Origin: Actinoplanes sp. SE50/110
Lineage (GTDB): Bacteria; Actinomycetota; Actinomycetes; Mycobacteriales; Micromonosporaceae
Assembly: GCF_900119315.1 (NCBI RefSeq)
Contig: NZ_LT827010.1
Location: forward strand, 62,001 to 126,000
Direction of reading: 5' to 3'
DNA: 64,000 bases
Positions 24,404 through 35,845 of this stretch are shown here, in pieces. Each line of letters starts with the position of its first letter. The stretch's first letter is position 1. The translations under genes and the position numbers were made by a program. Below the pieces are notes generated by a model. It had not been told where the DNA came from. It worked only from the letters and a program-made list of their open reading frames with translations, and ran no database searches.

Positions 24404-24813
24404 CCGTGTCTCCCTGTATCTCTCTAGCGCCCGCGGCGGGTGTCGCCCGGCCACGCGGCGGACCACTGGGTGCCGCGCATGTGCCGGGTGAGGCTGCCGC
24501 GCGACGTTCCGGCGGGGACTGCGCCCCCATCGGGACGGCCCGCCGCTGCCCCGCTGGTCGGCGGAAGGCGACGGCGGCCGTGCCGTCGCCCCCATCCTGA
24601 CAGAGGGAGTGAGGCGCGTTACAGAGTGCGTGGATCACGAATAGAGATTTTCTGCTGACGTATCGTTAAGGGTATTTGCCCGATTTAGTGGTTTTTGGGT
24701 CATCACTACGGTACGAATGGTCCGAACTTGCCGCTCCCGAACGAGCCATGGGTCGTTCACCCCTGTGACCGAGGCCGATCCAGGATGATCTTTGGTTCGA
24801 AAGGGACACCGGC
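24404..24813. other. Divergent intergenic region (410 bases), no gene
   Basis: The region separates bkdA from the divergent proline-rich gene. The part 24640-24720 is clearly richer in A and T than its surroundings (GAATAGAGATTTTCTGC, TATCGTTAAGGGTATTTG), as expected of promoters for both directions. I cannot assign definite -10 and -35 boxes or an operator. Confidence 0.5.
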
Positions 24814-25878
24814 GTGCCGCACCTGCCCGACGACGACGGCTACGAGCCGCCCCTCAAGGTGCTCAGGAAGCGGTTCAACGGTGTATACCGGGAGGACTAC
24901 GGCCTGTCCGGGCCGACCCGGCGCTATCTCCTGCTGGTCGTCATGCTGGTCGGCCTCGCCTCGGTGCCGACCCTCGCCGTGATCACCGCGGGGACCAGCG
25001 AGATCGCCGGCAACGGTCGCAGCGGAGCGATGGACGCGCCCTTCCTCGCGCCTCCGGCGCCCGGCCCGGTCCGCTCGTCACCGTCCGGTCCGTCGCCCTC
25101 CCGATCGCCGATCGATTCCGGTACGTCGTCGACCGCGTCCCCGGGCGTGTCGCCGCCCCCCGGTCGCGACCCGGCGACCCTGCCGACCGTTCCCGGGCTG
25201 CCGCGGGTGCCGGACGAGTCGCCCGCGGCGCCGCCGCCCCGGCCGACCCCGCCCCGTCCGCATCGGACGCGCCCGCCCGCCGACCACGGGGTGTCCCGGC
25301 CGGCCCGGGTGATCCCGACGGTGCCCGGCCTGCCCGAGGTGCCCGACGACGACTGGCCCGGCCCGCTCGGCCGGCGCGCGCTGCCGTCCGACGATCCCGC
25401 CCCCGACGATCCGGGATTCGACGAGCCGGCATCCGGCGATCTGTCCGGAAGCGACAGCACCGCATCGGACGAACCGGATTCTTCAGATGACGCCGATTCC
25501 ACGGACGACGGTGACGACGACGCCGATGAGCCGGACCAGGACGCCCCGCATCACAGGTGCGAGCCAGACATCATCAGCGACCGGCCCCGCGGCTGGTCCC
25601 CCACCAGCCGGAGGTCGACCGTGACCGAACGCCCGCACAACGTCAACGCCGCGCGGATCATCGAGTACAGCTACGGGGGCAGCGGCCGCAACGTCCGCAA
25701 CGCGATGGCCCAGCCCCGCTCCGACGAGGCCCGCAACTCCAACCGCCCGTACCGCGGCCACCACCGCGCCGAGCACACCCTGCACGACGAGAACAACCCG
25801 GCCCGTCAGCGCAGCTCCCGGGTCGGCCGGCACCACCGGGAGCACATCACCGGCGAGCACCACGCCAACCACCGGTAG
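24814..25878 (+). CDS. Hypothetical single-pass membrane protein, proline-rich and acidic
   Basis: The 354-residue protein has a 37-residue cytosolic start, one membrane helix (about residues 38-60, YLLLVVMLVGLASVPTLAVI), a Ser/Pro-rich stalk, an acidic stretch (about 190-245, DDADSTDDGDDDADEPD) and a basic, His/Arg/Asn-rich end with many histidines (GHHRAEHTLHDENN, GRHHREHITGEHHANHR). The latter could bind metal or the wall. The GTG start is supported by GAAAGGGA 8 bases upstream. I do not recognise the family. Confidence 0.65.
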   Translation: MPHLPDDDGYEPPLKVLRKRFNGVYREDYGLSGPTRRYLLLVVMLVGLASVPTLAVITAGTSEIAGNGRSGAMDAPFLAPPAPGPVRSSPSGPSPSRSPIDSGTSSTASPGVSPPPGRDPATLPTVPGLPRVPDESPAAPPPRPTPPRPHRTRPPADHGVSRPARVIPTVPGLPEVPDDDWPGPLGRRALPSDDPAPDDPGFDEPASGDLSGSDSTASDEPDSSDDADSTDDGDDDADEPDQDAPHHRCEPDIISDRPRGWSPTSRRSTVTERPHNVNAARIIEYSYGGSGRNVRNAMAQPRSDEARNSNRPYRGHHRAEHTLHDENNPARQRSSRVGRHHREHITGEHHANHR

Positions 25879-25902
25879 CTTGGCTCCCGGAGCGGCGCAG
25901 GC

Positions 25903-27105
25903 TCAGTCGTCGCCCAGCCGGTCGCGGTTGGCCTGCAGCCAGGCGTCGATGGCGCTGTCGTCGCTCGGGTCGACACCCTCGGCGATCAGCTGGGCGACCG
26001 CCGCGGTCGCCGGGCTGCGTCGCTCCCCGGTCGAGTACAGCCGGGCGAACTCCGGCACCAGTTTCTCCACCTCGGCGGCGGTCTCCGCGACCGCGGCCGG
26101 GGGCAGCCCGCGCCGCCAGGTGGCGTAGGCCGACCAGGCGCGGACCACCCGGGGCAGCATCGCGGCGTCGTCGATGTCCAGCACCGCCCGCCGGTGCACC
26201 CAGTCCAGCAGGAAGAAGCCGGCCACCGCCGGGCTCCAGCGCAGCGGGTCACCGCTGGACAGCGAGGCCGCGTGGTCGACGAGCAGGCCCAGGCAGAACT
26301 GCAGGGACGGCTGGTCGGTGTCCGGGCCGGTCAGCCCCTCCCGGGCGGCCTCCGGCGAGGCCAGGAAGTCGTGGATCAGCTCCGGCACCTTCGGCGGGTC
26401 GGGCTCGTCCAGCGGCGGGGTGGTGACCTCGGGCAGCACCGCCAGCCGGGCGCCGACCAGGGCCCGGTCGGTGGCCAGCGAACCGTCGGCGGGCAGCTCG
26501 CCCAGCTCGTCGGTGACCCGCAGATGCCGGCCCACCTCGTCGCGGGCCCGGCCCGGGTCCTCGTCCCGGAACCAGGTCAGCTCGTCGTGCTCGCAGACCG
26601 TGCGGACCTGGGTGAGGATCTCCGCCGAGCTCGCCACGAACACGTCCTTGACGATGCCGATGTTGTGGTCGACCAGCGCGACCAGGGCGTGCTCGGGACC
26701 GCCGTCGTCGGTGTCGTCATACGCGTACGTCACCAGGTAGGAGGTCTGGTCGCCGTAGACGTCGCCGTAGGCGTAGCAGCCGGTGACGTGCACCCGGCCG
26801 AGCTGACCGGCCCAGGCCGGGGCCTGCCGGCCGGGACCGACCCGGTCCGCGCCGTCGGCCGCCGGCACCAGGGTCGCGAAGACCTCGCGGATCGCCTCGG
26901 CGAACGGCTCGGCGCGCCGGTCGGTCGCGCTCAGGAACTCGCCGACGAACTCCTGGACGGCGGCCGCCCGGTCGCCCTCGGCCATCGCGTAGATACTGCC
27001 CAGCAGCGCTGCTCCGAGCATCTCGGCATCCAGCGCACAACTCAGCTGGAGAACGTCGCGGGCCGCGTGCAGCACCGCCTCGTACACACTCTGGGGTGCC
27101 GGCAT
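25903..27105 (-). CDS. Conserved hypothetical protein downstream of dynamin pair
   Basis: The 400-residue protein is soluble and acidic with no signal peptide or membrane helix. The N-terminal 80 residues look helical (EAVLHAARDVLQLSCALDAEML), the middle holds a beta-rich segment (VHVTGCYAYGDVYGDQ, ALVALVDHNIGIVKDVFV), and the C-terminal half is helical again with RAWSAYATWRRGLPP. I do not recognise a catalytic motif. It lies 34 bases after the DynB-like gene, and its ATG is inside a 14-bp stem. It probably belongs to the same transcript. Confidence 0.7.
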   Translation of the reverse strand: MPAPQSVYEAVLHAARDVLQLSCALDAEMLGAALLGSIYAMAEGDRAAAVQEFVGEFLSATDRRAEPFAEAIREVFATLVPAADGADRVGPGRQAPAWAGQLGRVHVTGCYAYGDVYGDQTSYLVTYAYDDTDDGGPEHALVALVDHNIGIVKDVFVASSAEILTQVRTVCEHDELTWFRDEDPGRARDEVGRHLRVTDELGELPADGSLATDRALVGARLAVLPEVTTPPLDEPDPPKVPELIHDFLASPEAAREGLTGPDTDQPSLQFCLGLLVDHAASLSSGDPLRWSPAVAGFFLLDWVHRRAVLDIDDAAMLPRVVRAWSAYATWRRGLPPAAVAETAAEVEKLVPEFARLYSTGERRSPATAAVAQLIAEGVDPSDDSAIDAWLQANRDRLGDD

Positions 27106-27134
27106 GCCGCGAGCCTACCGCTCGCGGCATGCCG
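27100..27134 (-). promoter_or_regulatory. Intercistronic hairpin enclosing the start codon of the downstream gene
   Basis: The arms 27134-27121 and 27113-27100 are perfectly complementary over 14 bp with a 7-base loop. The stem starts 5 bases after the stop of the DynB-like gene, and the ATG at 27105-27103 sits in its 3' arm. There is no T tract. It could be an attenuator or a lock opened by ribosomes finishing the upstream gene. Confidence 0.75.
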
Positions 27135-27139
27135 TCGGA

Positions 27140-28807
27140 CTACTCCGAACGCACCACGCCGAGCGCCTCGCGCGCCTGCGCGTAGGCATTGAGCACCTCG
27201 CGGACCGGGGCCACCACGTACTGGCGGCCGACGTCGGTCACCGCGGCGCGCAACTTCTGCTCGGCCTGCCGCCGGGCCCGCCGCCCGCCCGCCTCGACCA
27301 CGGGTTTCAGCAGCAGCCAGAGCAGCAGCCCGGCGAACAGGCCGCCGAGCAGCAGCACGGTGGCCAGCGGCACCGAGCCGACGTGCGGTCCGTCGATGTC
27401 CGGCAGTTTGAGGGCGCTCATCACGTAGCCCAGGATCAGCCAGAGCAGCCCGGCCGTGGCGGCGGCCAGCAGCACCCACTGCAGCCCGCCGACCAGTCGC
27501 CACCAGGCCGGCCGGTGCTCGGTGCCGAGATCGGTGGTGGCGATCGCGCGGTCCAGCGCGTCCGGCAGGTCGGCCGCCTTGGAGCGCGCCGCGGTGTTCA
27601 GCGCCGGCGCCCAGACCTCGGGCAGCGGGGCGGCGGCGCGTTTGGCGACGGTGCGCACCGAGAGCCCGACCGCGGATTTCTGCGCGGCGTCCGCCTCCGG
27701 CAGCGAGGTGCGCGGCACCACGTCGGTGGAGACCCCGTCGGTTTTCACCGGCTCACCCAGGTGCAGCTTGCGCAGCGGGTCCGGGCGCAACCGGCGCAGG
27801 CCGCGGACCAGCGGCCAGCCGGTGGCCGCGGCGGCCCGCAGCCGGTAGGACGCGGCCGCGGCGTCGGCCACCGCCGGCACCCCGGCGGACGCGGCCAGCG
27901 CGTCGGTCAGCTGCCGGACGGTGGCTCGGTCGACCTCGTCCTCGGCGGCCGGCGGTCCCATCATCGCGGCCAGCTCCTCGCCGGCCACGTCGACGTCGGC
28001 GGCGAGCCGGCGCAGCGCGGCCTGCCGGCCGGCCACCGTGCCCTCCAGCGCGCTGCGCAGCTCGTTCAGCATCCCGGGCTGCTTCGCCGAGGTGGCCAGC
28101 ACCGGCGCGCCGGACAGCCCGTCGTCGTCGAGCAGCCGGCGCAGGTCGGTGAGCACCGCCTCGGTGTCCGGGGCGCTGAGCCGGTCGGCCTGGTTGAGCA
28201 CCACGATGGTCACGCCGGCGTGCGTGTTGAACTGGGAGAGGTAGGCCCGGTGCAGGATCCGGTCGCCGTACTTCTGCGGGTCGACCACCCAGACGATCTG
28301 GTCGACCAGGCCGAGTAGCCGGTCCACCTCCAGCTGGTGGGCCTGCTCGATCGAGTCGAAGTCGGGCAGGTCGAGCAGGACCAGGCCGCGCAGCGAGGCC
28401 TCGTCGTCACCGTCCAGCGCGCTCTCCCGGACGAACCGCTGCCGGGGCAGCACGCCGACCCAGTCGAGCAGCCGGCTGGCCGGCTCCAGCGGGCCCCAGA
28501 CCACGGCGTGCGCGGTGCCGGTGGTCGGCCGGCGCACCCCGACCGGGGACAGCTTGAACCGGGCCAGCGCGTTGAACAGGCTGGACTTGCCGCTGCCGGT
28601 GCTGCCGGCGAGCGCCACCACGGTGTGGTCCAGCGACAGCGTGAGCCGCCCGCTGGCCCGTTCCACCACGGTGTGCGCGGTGACCAGCTCGCTGTCCGGC
28701 AGGTACGGATCGACCAGCCGCAGGAACCTCGACAGCGCCTCCAACCGGCGGGTCAGGCTCTCGGCGTCCACCCGACCGGTGTCGCGCACGTTCTCCACCA
28801 GACTCAT
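27140..28807 (-). CDS. dynB: Dynamin-like GTPase with C-terminal membrane helices (DynB-like)
   Basis: The 555-residue protein has a GTPase domain in its first half: P-loop GSTGSGKSSLFNALA (about residues 68-82), LLDLPDFDS (G3) and VVLNQAD (G4). Helical regions follow, then two hydrophobic segments (about 442-468 and 485-512) and a short end. This is the layout of Streptomyces DynB, one of two dynamin-like proteins that stabilise FtsZ rings in sporulation septa; annotation often mislabels it as an ABC transporter. Its ATG overlaps the stop of the DynA-like gene as ATGA. Assignment to DynB is by layout, so orthology is likely but not certain. Confidence 0.75.
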   Translation of the reverse strand: MSLVENVRDTGRVDAESLTRRLEALSRFLRLVDPYLPDSELVTAHTVVERASGRLTLSLDHTVVALAGSTGSGKSSLFNALARFKLSPVGVRRPTTGTAHAVVWGPLEPASRLLDWVGVLPRQRFVRESALDGDDEASLRGLVLLDLPDFDSIEQAHQLEVDRLLGLVDQIVWVVDPQKYGDRILHRAYLSQFNTHAGVTIVVLNQADRLSAPDTEAVLTDLRRLLDDDGLSGAPVLATSAKQPGMLNELRSALEGTVAGRQAALRRLAADVDVAGEELAAMMGPPAAEDEVDRATVRQLTDALAASAGVPAVADAAAASYRLRAAAATGWPLVRGLRRLRPDPLRKLHLGEPVKTDGVSTDVVPRTSLPEADAAQKSAVGLSVRTVAKRAAAPLPEVWAPALNTAARSKAADLPDALDRAIATTDLGTEHRPAWWRLVGGLQWVLLAAATAGLLWLILGYVMSALKLPDIDGPHVGSVPLATVLLLGGLFAGLLLWLLLKPVVEAGGRRARRQAEQKLRAAVTDVGRQYVVAPVREVLNAYAQAREALGVVRSE

Positions 28808-30570
28808 GACCCCGATCCGGTCAACGCGATGTCCTTCCTGGCGCTCTCCACCTCAGCGGCGGCTCGGCGCAACAGTGTGCCGGGTTCGGCCTCGCGGCGC
28901 ACGATAGCGGTGCGGTCGGCGAACCGGGCCGCTTCGGCGGTGAGCAGCTCGTCGAAGCGGGCGACCAGCTCGGTGCGGGCCCGGGTGGCCAGACTGCGGA
29001 TGGCCTGGTCACCGAAGACCGCCTCGAGCACCTTCTGTGCGGCGACCGTGGTGCCGGCCCCGACCGCGACCTCCAGCCCGGTCGGGATGAAGGCGGTCGA
29101 GGTGAACACGGCGATCATCACGGCCAGGCCGGCGCCGTTCACCGCGTACGCCGCGCCGCGGGCCACCGAGCGCTTGTCGCCGCCCTCCCGGCGGACCAGG
29201 TCGAGCACCCATTTCTGCCAGTCCCGGACCATCCGGTCGGCGCGCAGCGCGAGCCCGTCGGAGGCCGTCTTCAGCTCGGGCAGCAGCAGCGCCTCCCCGG
29301 CCGGGTGCGCCTGCCAGGCGGCGTAGGCCTGCTCGGCGGCGTCGGTCGCCACCCCGCGCAGCAGCGTGACCAGCTGTGACTCCAGCGCCACCTGCAGGTT
29401 GCGGCTGGGCTCGGGCCGGCCGGTGACCGCCGCGACCAGCCGGTCGCGCAGGTGCCCGACGCGGGACTCCAGGTTGCGCACGAGCTCGCCGGTGCCGATG
29501 AACTCCTGCCAGCGGGCCAGCACCTCGCCGCGGAGCAGCCGCCCGTCCTGCAGACCCTCGGCGATCGTCCGGCGGGCCGTCCGATAGGCCGACTCGACCC
29601 GCTCGTCCAGCGCCTGCGCCGTCCGGACCTGCTCCTCGGCCGCCTCGGCCAGGCCCTCGATCGCCGGGGCGAGCGCGGCCAGCGCGCCGTCCAGGGTCTG
29701 CCGGACCACCGCGTCGCGGGCCCGCGGGTCGGCCGAGAGCTGCGCGAACCACTGCTGGATCGGCTGGATCGCCGGATGCGGGAGCATGCCTCGCTCGTCC
29801 AGCTGACTTTCCGGCAGCACGAACAGCGGTGCGTTGCCCAGGTCGTGCTCGGTCAGCATCTCGCCCAGGTGCGCGGAGATCTCGGCGGCCGCGTCCAGCG
29901 GCACCCGGTCCAGCACCAGCGCGATCACCGTGCCGCGCAACCGGGCCGTCTTGAGCAGCTCCCACGGGACCGCGTCGGCGTAGCGCGCGGCGGTGGTGAC
30001 GAACAGCCACAGGTCGGCCGCGGCCAGCAGCTGGGCGGCGAGCTTACGGTTGTGGTCGACCACCGAGTCGACGTCCGGCGCGTCCAGCAGGGCCAGGCCG
30101 GGCCCGATCCCGCGGGCGCCGATCACCTGCAACGAATTCGGGTCGTCGCTGGTCTTGACCGTGCGGATCAGGCCGGGCAGCAGATGCGGCTGCTCGAACC
30201 AGCCCAGGTTCTCCGGGTGCGCGACGAGCACCGGCGAGCGGGTGGTCGGGCGCAGCACCCCGGCGCTGGTCACCCGCTCCTGCACCAGGCTGTTGACCAG
30301 CGTCGACTTGCCGGCGCCGGTGGAGCCGCCGACCACCACGAGCAGGGGCGCGTCCAGCCGGGACAGCCGCGGGACCAGATAGTCGTCGAGTTGGGCGAGC
30401 AGCGCGGTGCCGACCCGGCGGGCCTCCTCGGCGGAGGGCAGCACCAGCGGGTACGACACCGTGCCGAGGGCCGCGCGCAGTCGGCGCAGGGCCGACGCGA
30501 GCCTGCCCACGGCGGGTGGGGGGCTGACCGGTGTGGTGATGCCGTTCTCCTTGTTCGCGGGACGGGCCAT
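28804..30570 (-). CDS. dynA: Dynamin-like GTPase (DynA-like)
   Basis: The 588-residue protein has a GTPase domain with P-loop GGSTGAGKSTLVNSLV (about residues 81-96), a switch containing RPTTRSP, and G3 LLDAPDVDSVV. A long helical part (about 280-480) follows, then a hydrophobic stretch (about 485-525: GAGLAVMIAVFTSTAFI) and a helical end. With the overlapping second gene it forms the dynA/dynB type operon of sporulating actinomycetes. The start is uncertain: the ATG at 30570 was chosen; the open frame continues 52 codons upstream. Confidence 0.75.
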   Translation of the reverse strand: MARPANKENGITTPVSPPPAVGRLASALRRLRAALGTVSYPLVLPSAEEARRVGTALLAQLDDYLVPRLSRLDAPLLVVVGGSTGAGKSTLVNSLVQERVTSAGVLRPTTRSPVLVAHPENLGWFEQPHLLPGLIRTVKTSDDPNSLQVIGARGIGPGLALLDAPDVDSVVDHNRKLAAQLLAAADLWLFVTTAARYADAVPWELLKTARLRGTVIALVLDRVPLDAAAEISAHLGEMLTEHDLGNAPLFVLPESQLDERGMLPHPAIQPIQQWFAQLSADPRARDAVVRQTLDGALAALAPAIEGLAEAAEEQVRTAQALDERVESAYRTARRTIAEGLQDGRLLRGEVLARWQEFIGTGELVRNLESRVGHLRDRLVAAVTGRPEPSRNLQVALESQLVTLLRGVATDAAEQAYAAWQAHPAGEALLLPELKTASDGLALRADRMVRDWQKWVLDLVRREGGDKRSVARGAAYAVNGAGLAVMIAVFTSTAFIPTGLEVAVGAGTTVAAQKVLEAVFGDQAIRSLATRARTELVARFDELLTAEAARFADRTAIVRREAEPGTLLRRAAAEVESARKDIALTGSGS

Positions 30571-30749
30571 GCCGTACCCCGTACGATCAACAATGTCTGC
30601 TCGCGCCGGGCCGGCGCCTTCGGCAGCCGTGTTGACCTGGTTCTTGTTGCTTGTTACGGCGGGGTCGGCGGATGTGGCCCGAAGCCCTCCCGCCTCACCG
30701 CGCGTCGTCACGGATAAAGCGTGCACGATCTATCCAGGGCGAGCAACGG

Positions 30750-30799
30750 ATACCGGTATGCCGTGACCGGACAGGTATAGAGGTTATGTACCGCGGTAC
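30750..30799. promoter_or_regulatory. Two small palindromes between dynA and dnaK
   Basis: ATACCGGTAT (30750-30759) and GTACCGCGGTAC (30788-30799) are perfect palindromes in the 373-base gap. A third GTAC pair, GTACCCCGTAC, lies at 30574-30584 beside the dynA start. They could be operators for the divergent dyn operon. No gene is seen in the gap. Confidence 0.35.
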
Positions 30800-30870
30800 G
30801 AGCCCGCAGCGCTCGACTTGCGTCACTCCGGCTCAACTTCGCTTTGACGGTTGGCGGACCCGTGGCATCA

Positions 30871-30900
30871 TTGAGTCGGTCCCACTCAACCCTGTACGGA
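30871..30900 (+). promoter_or_regulatory. HAIR element (HspR operator) and promoter of dnaK
   Basis: TTGAGT-N7-ACTCAA (30871-30889) is a close match to the HspR-associated inverted repeat CTTGAGT-N7-ACTCAAG. Its left arm TTGAGT can serve as -35, with TACGGA (30895-30900) as -10 after 18 bases, so bound HspR would block RNA polymerase. Confidence 0.88.
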
Positions 30901-30943
30901 CTCACCTTCGTACGACACAGCCGGTAACGAAGCGAGGAACACC

Positions 30944-32799
<1,856 letters not shown>

Positions 32800-32803
<4 letters not shown>

Positions 32804-33414
32804 GTGCCGCGGACGACGACAACGACGGTCCGGTGACCGAGCGGGAAGTCATCCAGGGCGAGACCGACTCGGCTGCCGAGACGACTCCCGACACGAAGCG
32901 GAAGGCGGCCGGCGCGCACCGCGCCCGCGACGAAGAGGAGGGCGGAGCCCCGGTGGCCGAGGAGAGCAAGCCCGGCCTTGGCGCCGAGCTGGAGGCGCTG
33001 CGCGGCGAGCTCGACGAGCGGACCCACGACCTGCAGCGCGTCACGGCGGAGTACGCGAACTACCGCAAGCGGGTGGACCGCGACCGGGGCGCCGCGGCGG
33101 AGCAGACCACCGGCTCGGTGCTCACCGCGCTGCTGCCGGTGCTGGACGACATCGACCGGGCTCGCGAGCACGGTGACCTGGTCGGCCCGTTCGCCTCGGT
33201 GGCCGAGCAGCTCACCGCGGTGACCGGCAAGCTCGGCCTGGTCGCGTTCGGGGAGAAGGGTGACCCCTTCGACCCGAACCGGCACGAGGCGGTGGCGCAC
33301 CTGACGTCCGCGGACGTCACCGAGCCGACCTGCGTCGAGGTGATGCGTCGTGGCTACACGCTGGGCGAGCGGCTGCTGCGCCCGGCGATGGTCGCCGTCG
33401 CAGATCCGGAGTGA
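32800..33414 (+). CDS. grpE: Nucleotide exchange factor GrpE
   Basis: The 204-residue protein has an acidic, disordered start, a long helix ([19 protein letters not shown] onward) and the family core [26 protein letters not shown], with [11 protein letters not shown] in the beta-domain. GrpE releases ADP from DnaK. The GTG start overlaps the dnaK stop as GTGA, a strong sign of translational coupling. Confidence 0.95.
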
Positions 33415-33487
33415 GTTTCCGTCCCGGTCCCGCCCGCCGGTTCGCCGGCGGGCGGGACCGCACCCGCAAGTCGAGGAGGGAGGTCGC

Positions 33488-34693
33488 ATGAGCTCGAAGG
33501 ACTGGCTTGAGAAGGACTTCTACGCCGTGCTCGGCGTCAACAAGTCCGCCTCGACCGACGAGATCAAGAAGGCGTACCGGAAACTCGCCCGCGACCTTCA
33601 CCCCGACCGCAACCCGGACAACAAGGAGGCGGAGGAGAAGTTCAAGGCCGCTTCCGAGGCGTACGACGTGCTCGCCGACGACAAGAAGCGCAAAGAGTAC
33701 GACGAGATGCGCTCGCTGTTCGGCTCGGGCGCGTTCCGCCGGGGCGCCGGCCGGCCCGGTGCCGGTGGCGCCCAGTTCGACCCGTCCGACCTGTTCGGCG
33801 GGTTCACCGGGGCGGCCGCCGGCGGTGGCGCCGGGGCCGACCGCCGGTTCGGCGGCACCGGGTTCTCCGACATCTTCAGCTCGATCTTCTCCGGTGGCGG
33901 CGCCGCCGGCGCCCCGGCCGGCCGGCGTGGCCCGCAGCGCGGCCGCGACGTGGAGACCGAGGTGACGCTGGACTTCGCGCAGGCCGTGCGGGGCACCACG
34001 CTGCCGCTCACACTGCGCACCGCTGGCGCCTGCGACACCTGTCACGGCAACGGGGCGAAGCCGGGAACCATCCCGCGCTCCTGCGCGAAGTGTCACGGCA
34101 CCGGGCTGATCTCCAGCAACCAGGGCTCGTTCAGTTTCTCCGAGCCGTGCCGGGACTGTTCCGGCTCGGGCAGCATCGTCGACGAGAAATGCCCGGAGTG
34201 CCGGGGCAGCGGCAGCGTCACCAAGAGCCGGACGATCAACGTCCGGTTCCCGGCCGGCGTCGCCGACGGGCAGCGGATCCGGCTGTCCGGCCGCGGCGAG
34301 CCGGGTGACCGCGGCGGTCCGGCCGGCGACCTGTACGTACAGGTCAAGGTGCGGCCCGATGAGCTGTTCGGGCGCAGCGGCGACGATCTGACGCTGACCG
34401 TGCCGATCACCGTGGCCGAGGCCGTCCTCGGCACCGACCTGCGGGTGCCCAGCCTGGACAACCCGGTGACGCTGCGGGTGCCGCCCGGCACGCCGAGCGG
34501 CCGCAAGCTGCGGGTCCGGGGCAAGGGGGTGGCCCGCAAGGAGGGCCAGTCCGGCGACCTGATCGTCACGGTCGAGGTGCAGATCCCGGTGGGCGTGACC
34601 GGAGAGGCGCGCGACGCGCTGGAGCGGTTCGCCAAACTGACCCCGCCCGCCGGGCGGGAGCGACTCGAAGCGCGCGTGCGCAAGACCGGCTAG
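33488..34693 (+). CDS. dnaJ: Co-chaperone DnaJ (type I, DnaJ1)
   Basis: The 401-residue protein has a J domain (residues 1-75, with the catalytic HPD in [13 protein letters not shown]), a Gly/Phe-rich region, four zinc-binding repeats ([24 protein letters not shown] and CPECRGSG) and two C-terminal substrate domains. It delivers clients to DnaK and triggers ATP hydrolysis. The ATG at 33488 follows GAGGAGGGAGG by 4-7 bases. Confidence 0.97.
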   Translation: MSSKDWLEKDFYAVLGVNKSASTDEIKKAYRKLARDLHPDRNPDNKEAEEKFKAASEAYDVLADDKKRKEYDEMRSLFGSGAFRRGAGRPGAGGAQFDPSDLFGGFTGAAAGGGAGADRRFGGTGFSDIFSSIFSGGGAAGAPAGRRGPQRGRDVETEVTLDFAQAVRGTTLPLTLRTAGACDTCHGNGAKPGTIPRSCAKCHGTGLISSNQGSFSFSEPCRDCSGSGSIVDEKCPECRGSGSVTKSRTINVRFPAGVADGQRIRLSGRGEPGDRGGPAGDLYVQVKVRPDELFGRSGDDLTLTVPITVAEAVLGTDLRVPSLDNPVTLRVPPGTPSGRKLRVRGKGVARKEGQSGDLIVTVEVQIPVGVTGEARDALERFAKLTPPAGRERLEARVRKTG

Positions 34694-34713
34694 GGACCCT
34701 CCGGAGGTGGCAC

Positions 34714-35157
34714 ATGTATGAGGAGATCAGCATCTCGGTGGAACAGGCCTCCGACGCGAAGGTCCTGATCATCTCGGTGGCCGCGCGGCTCGCCGGGATG
34801 CACCCCCAGACGCTGCGGCAGTACGACCGGCTCGGGCTGGTGCAGCCCGGCCGGGCCGGCGGTGGTGGCCGACGGTACAGCGAGCGCGATGTGGCGCTGC
34901 TCCGCGAGGTGCAGAAGCTGAGTCAGGAGGACGGTGTCAACCTGGCCGGCATCAAGCGGATCATCGGCCTCGAGCAGCTGGTCGCGGACCTGCAGCACCG
35001 GGTCGTCGAGCTGGAACAGCAGCTGGACGACGCGTACGCCCGCATCGCCGAAGTTGAATCGATGAACCCGTACGTGAGCCGGGGTGATCTGGTACGCCAG
35101 GAACGGCACTCGACGGCGCTGGTCGTCTGGCGGCCGCGACGCTCCCCGGACAGATGA
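34714..35157 (+). CDS. hspR: Heat-shock repressor HspR (MerR family)
   Basis: The 147-residue protein has the MerR-type winged helix-turn-helix (about residues 20-90: SVAARLAGMHPQTLRQYDRLG, RRYSERDVALLREVQ) and a coiled-coil helix (about 90-120). HspR, with DnaK as co-repressor, binds HAIR sites to shut off dnaK and clpB. CCGGAGG lies 6 bases before the ATG. It ends the dnaK operon. Confidence 0.95.
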   Translation: MYEEISISVEQASDAKVLIISVAARLAGMHPQTLRQYDRLGLVQPGRAGGGGRRYSERDVALLREVQKLSQEDGVNLAGIKRIIGLEQLVADLQHRVVELEQQLDDAYARIAEVESMNPYVSRGDLVRQERHSTALVVWRPRRSPDR

Positions 35158-35159
35158 GC

Positions 35160-35187
35160 GGCGGCCCTCCGGGTGGAGAGGGCCGCC
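35160..35187. terminator. Hairpin after hspR
   Basis: A 10-bp stem (35160-35169 with 35178-35187) follows the hspR stop by 2 bases and also faces the converging gene that ends at 35213. Confidence 0.75.
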
Positions 35188-35212
35188 GTCACGTCGAGTA
35201 GTGACCGACTGA

Positions 35213-35731
35213 TTACCGTCGGTTGAAGAGGCCGATCCGGCGCGGATGGCGCACCAGGCCGCCCTCCATCCAGTCATGGTGGTCGAACAGCTCCGGCCGG
35301 GTCATCAGGACCCGGCAGTTGTGCGCCCAGATCTGCATCGGCTCGTCGCCGACCTCCTCGGCGCGCTCCACGAACTTCTTGAGCCGCCGCTTGCGCTGGC
35401 TGGTCGCGTTCTGCCGGACGCCGTCCGCCGCATAGATGTACATGCAGTGCTGCGCGAACCGGCGGGCCGGGCACTGCCGGTCCATGGCCAGCTCGAACAG
35501 GGTGGGGCCGAGCACGTCGCCGGAGATCAGCAGATCCCAGTCTTTCGGCATCGCACTCAGCGGCACCGCCTCGGGGTGGTAGGCCCAGGACTCCAGCTCC
35601 ACCGGCCGGGGATCGACCGGGTTGCCGAACCCGATGAAAGTCGCCTCTCGCAAACTCAACGCCGCCGCCTTATTTACCGTTCGGAACGCGACGGATGACC
35701 CACTGTCCGTCGCGAGTGTCGAACGTCCCAA
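35213..35731 (-). CDS. Hypothetical protein, start uncertain
   Basis: The frame encodes up to 172 residues; the recognisable folded part runs from FIGFGNPVDPRPVELESWAY to the end and includes DWDLLISGDVLGPTLFELAMD, RRLKKFVERAEEVGDEPMQI and a basic C-terminus. I do not recognise the family. The long form would need a TTG start at 35731. A second TTG at 35659 has AAGGCGG 5 bases upstream and would give 148 residues, which I find at least as likely. It converges on hspR. Confidence 0.65.
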   Translation of the reverse strand: MGRSTLATDSGSSVAFRTVNKAAALSLREATFIGFGNPVDPRPVELESWAYHPEAVPLSAMPKDWDLLISGDVLGPTLFELAMDRQCPARRFAQHCMYIYAADGVRQNATSQRKRRLKKFVERAEEVGDEPMQIWAHNCRVLMTRPELFDHHDWMEGGLVRHPRRIGLFNRR

Positions 35732-35845
35732 TACAGAGAGTCGTCGCGGCGCAACGGTAGCGCGATCAACGGGTGAACGGAAGTGTCAAGAGTTCACATT
35801 CAGATACTGGACGGTAACTTTTTGGGCGCGCGACGGTCGGTCGCG

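Noticed and set aside
27140-28807. ABC-transporter ATPase
   Set aside because: The P-loop belongs to a GTPase with DxPxxDS and NQAD; there is no ABC signature LSGGQ.
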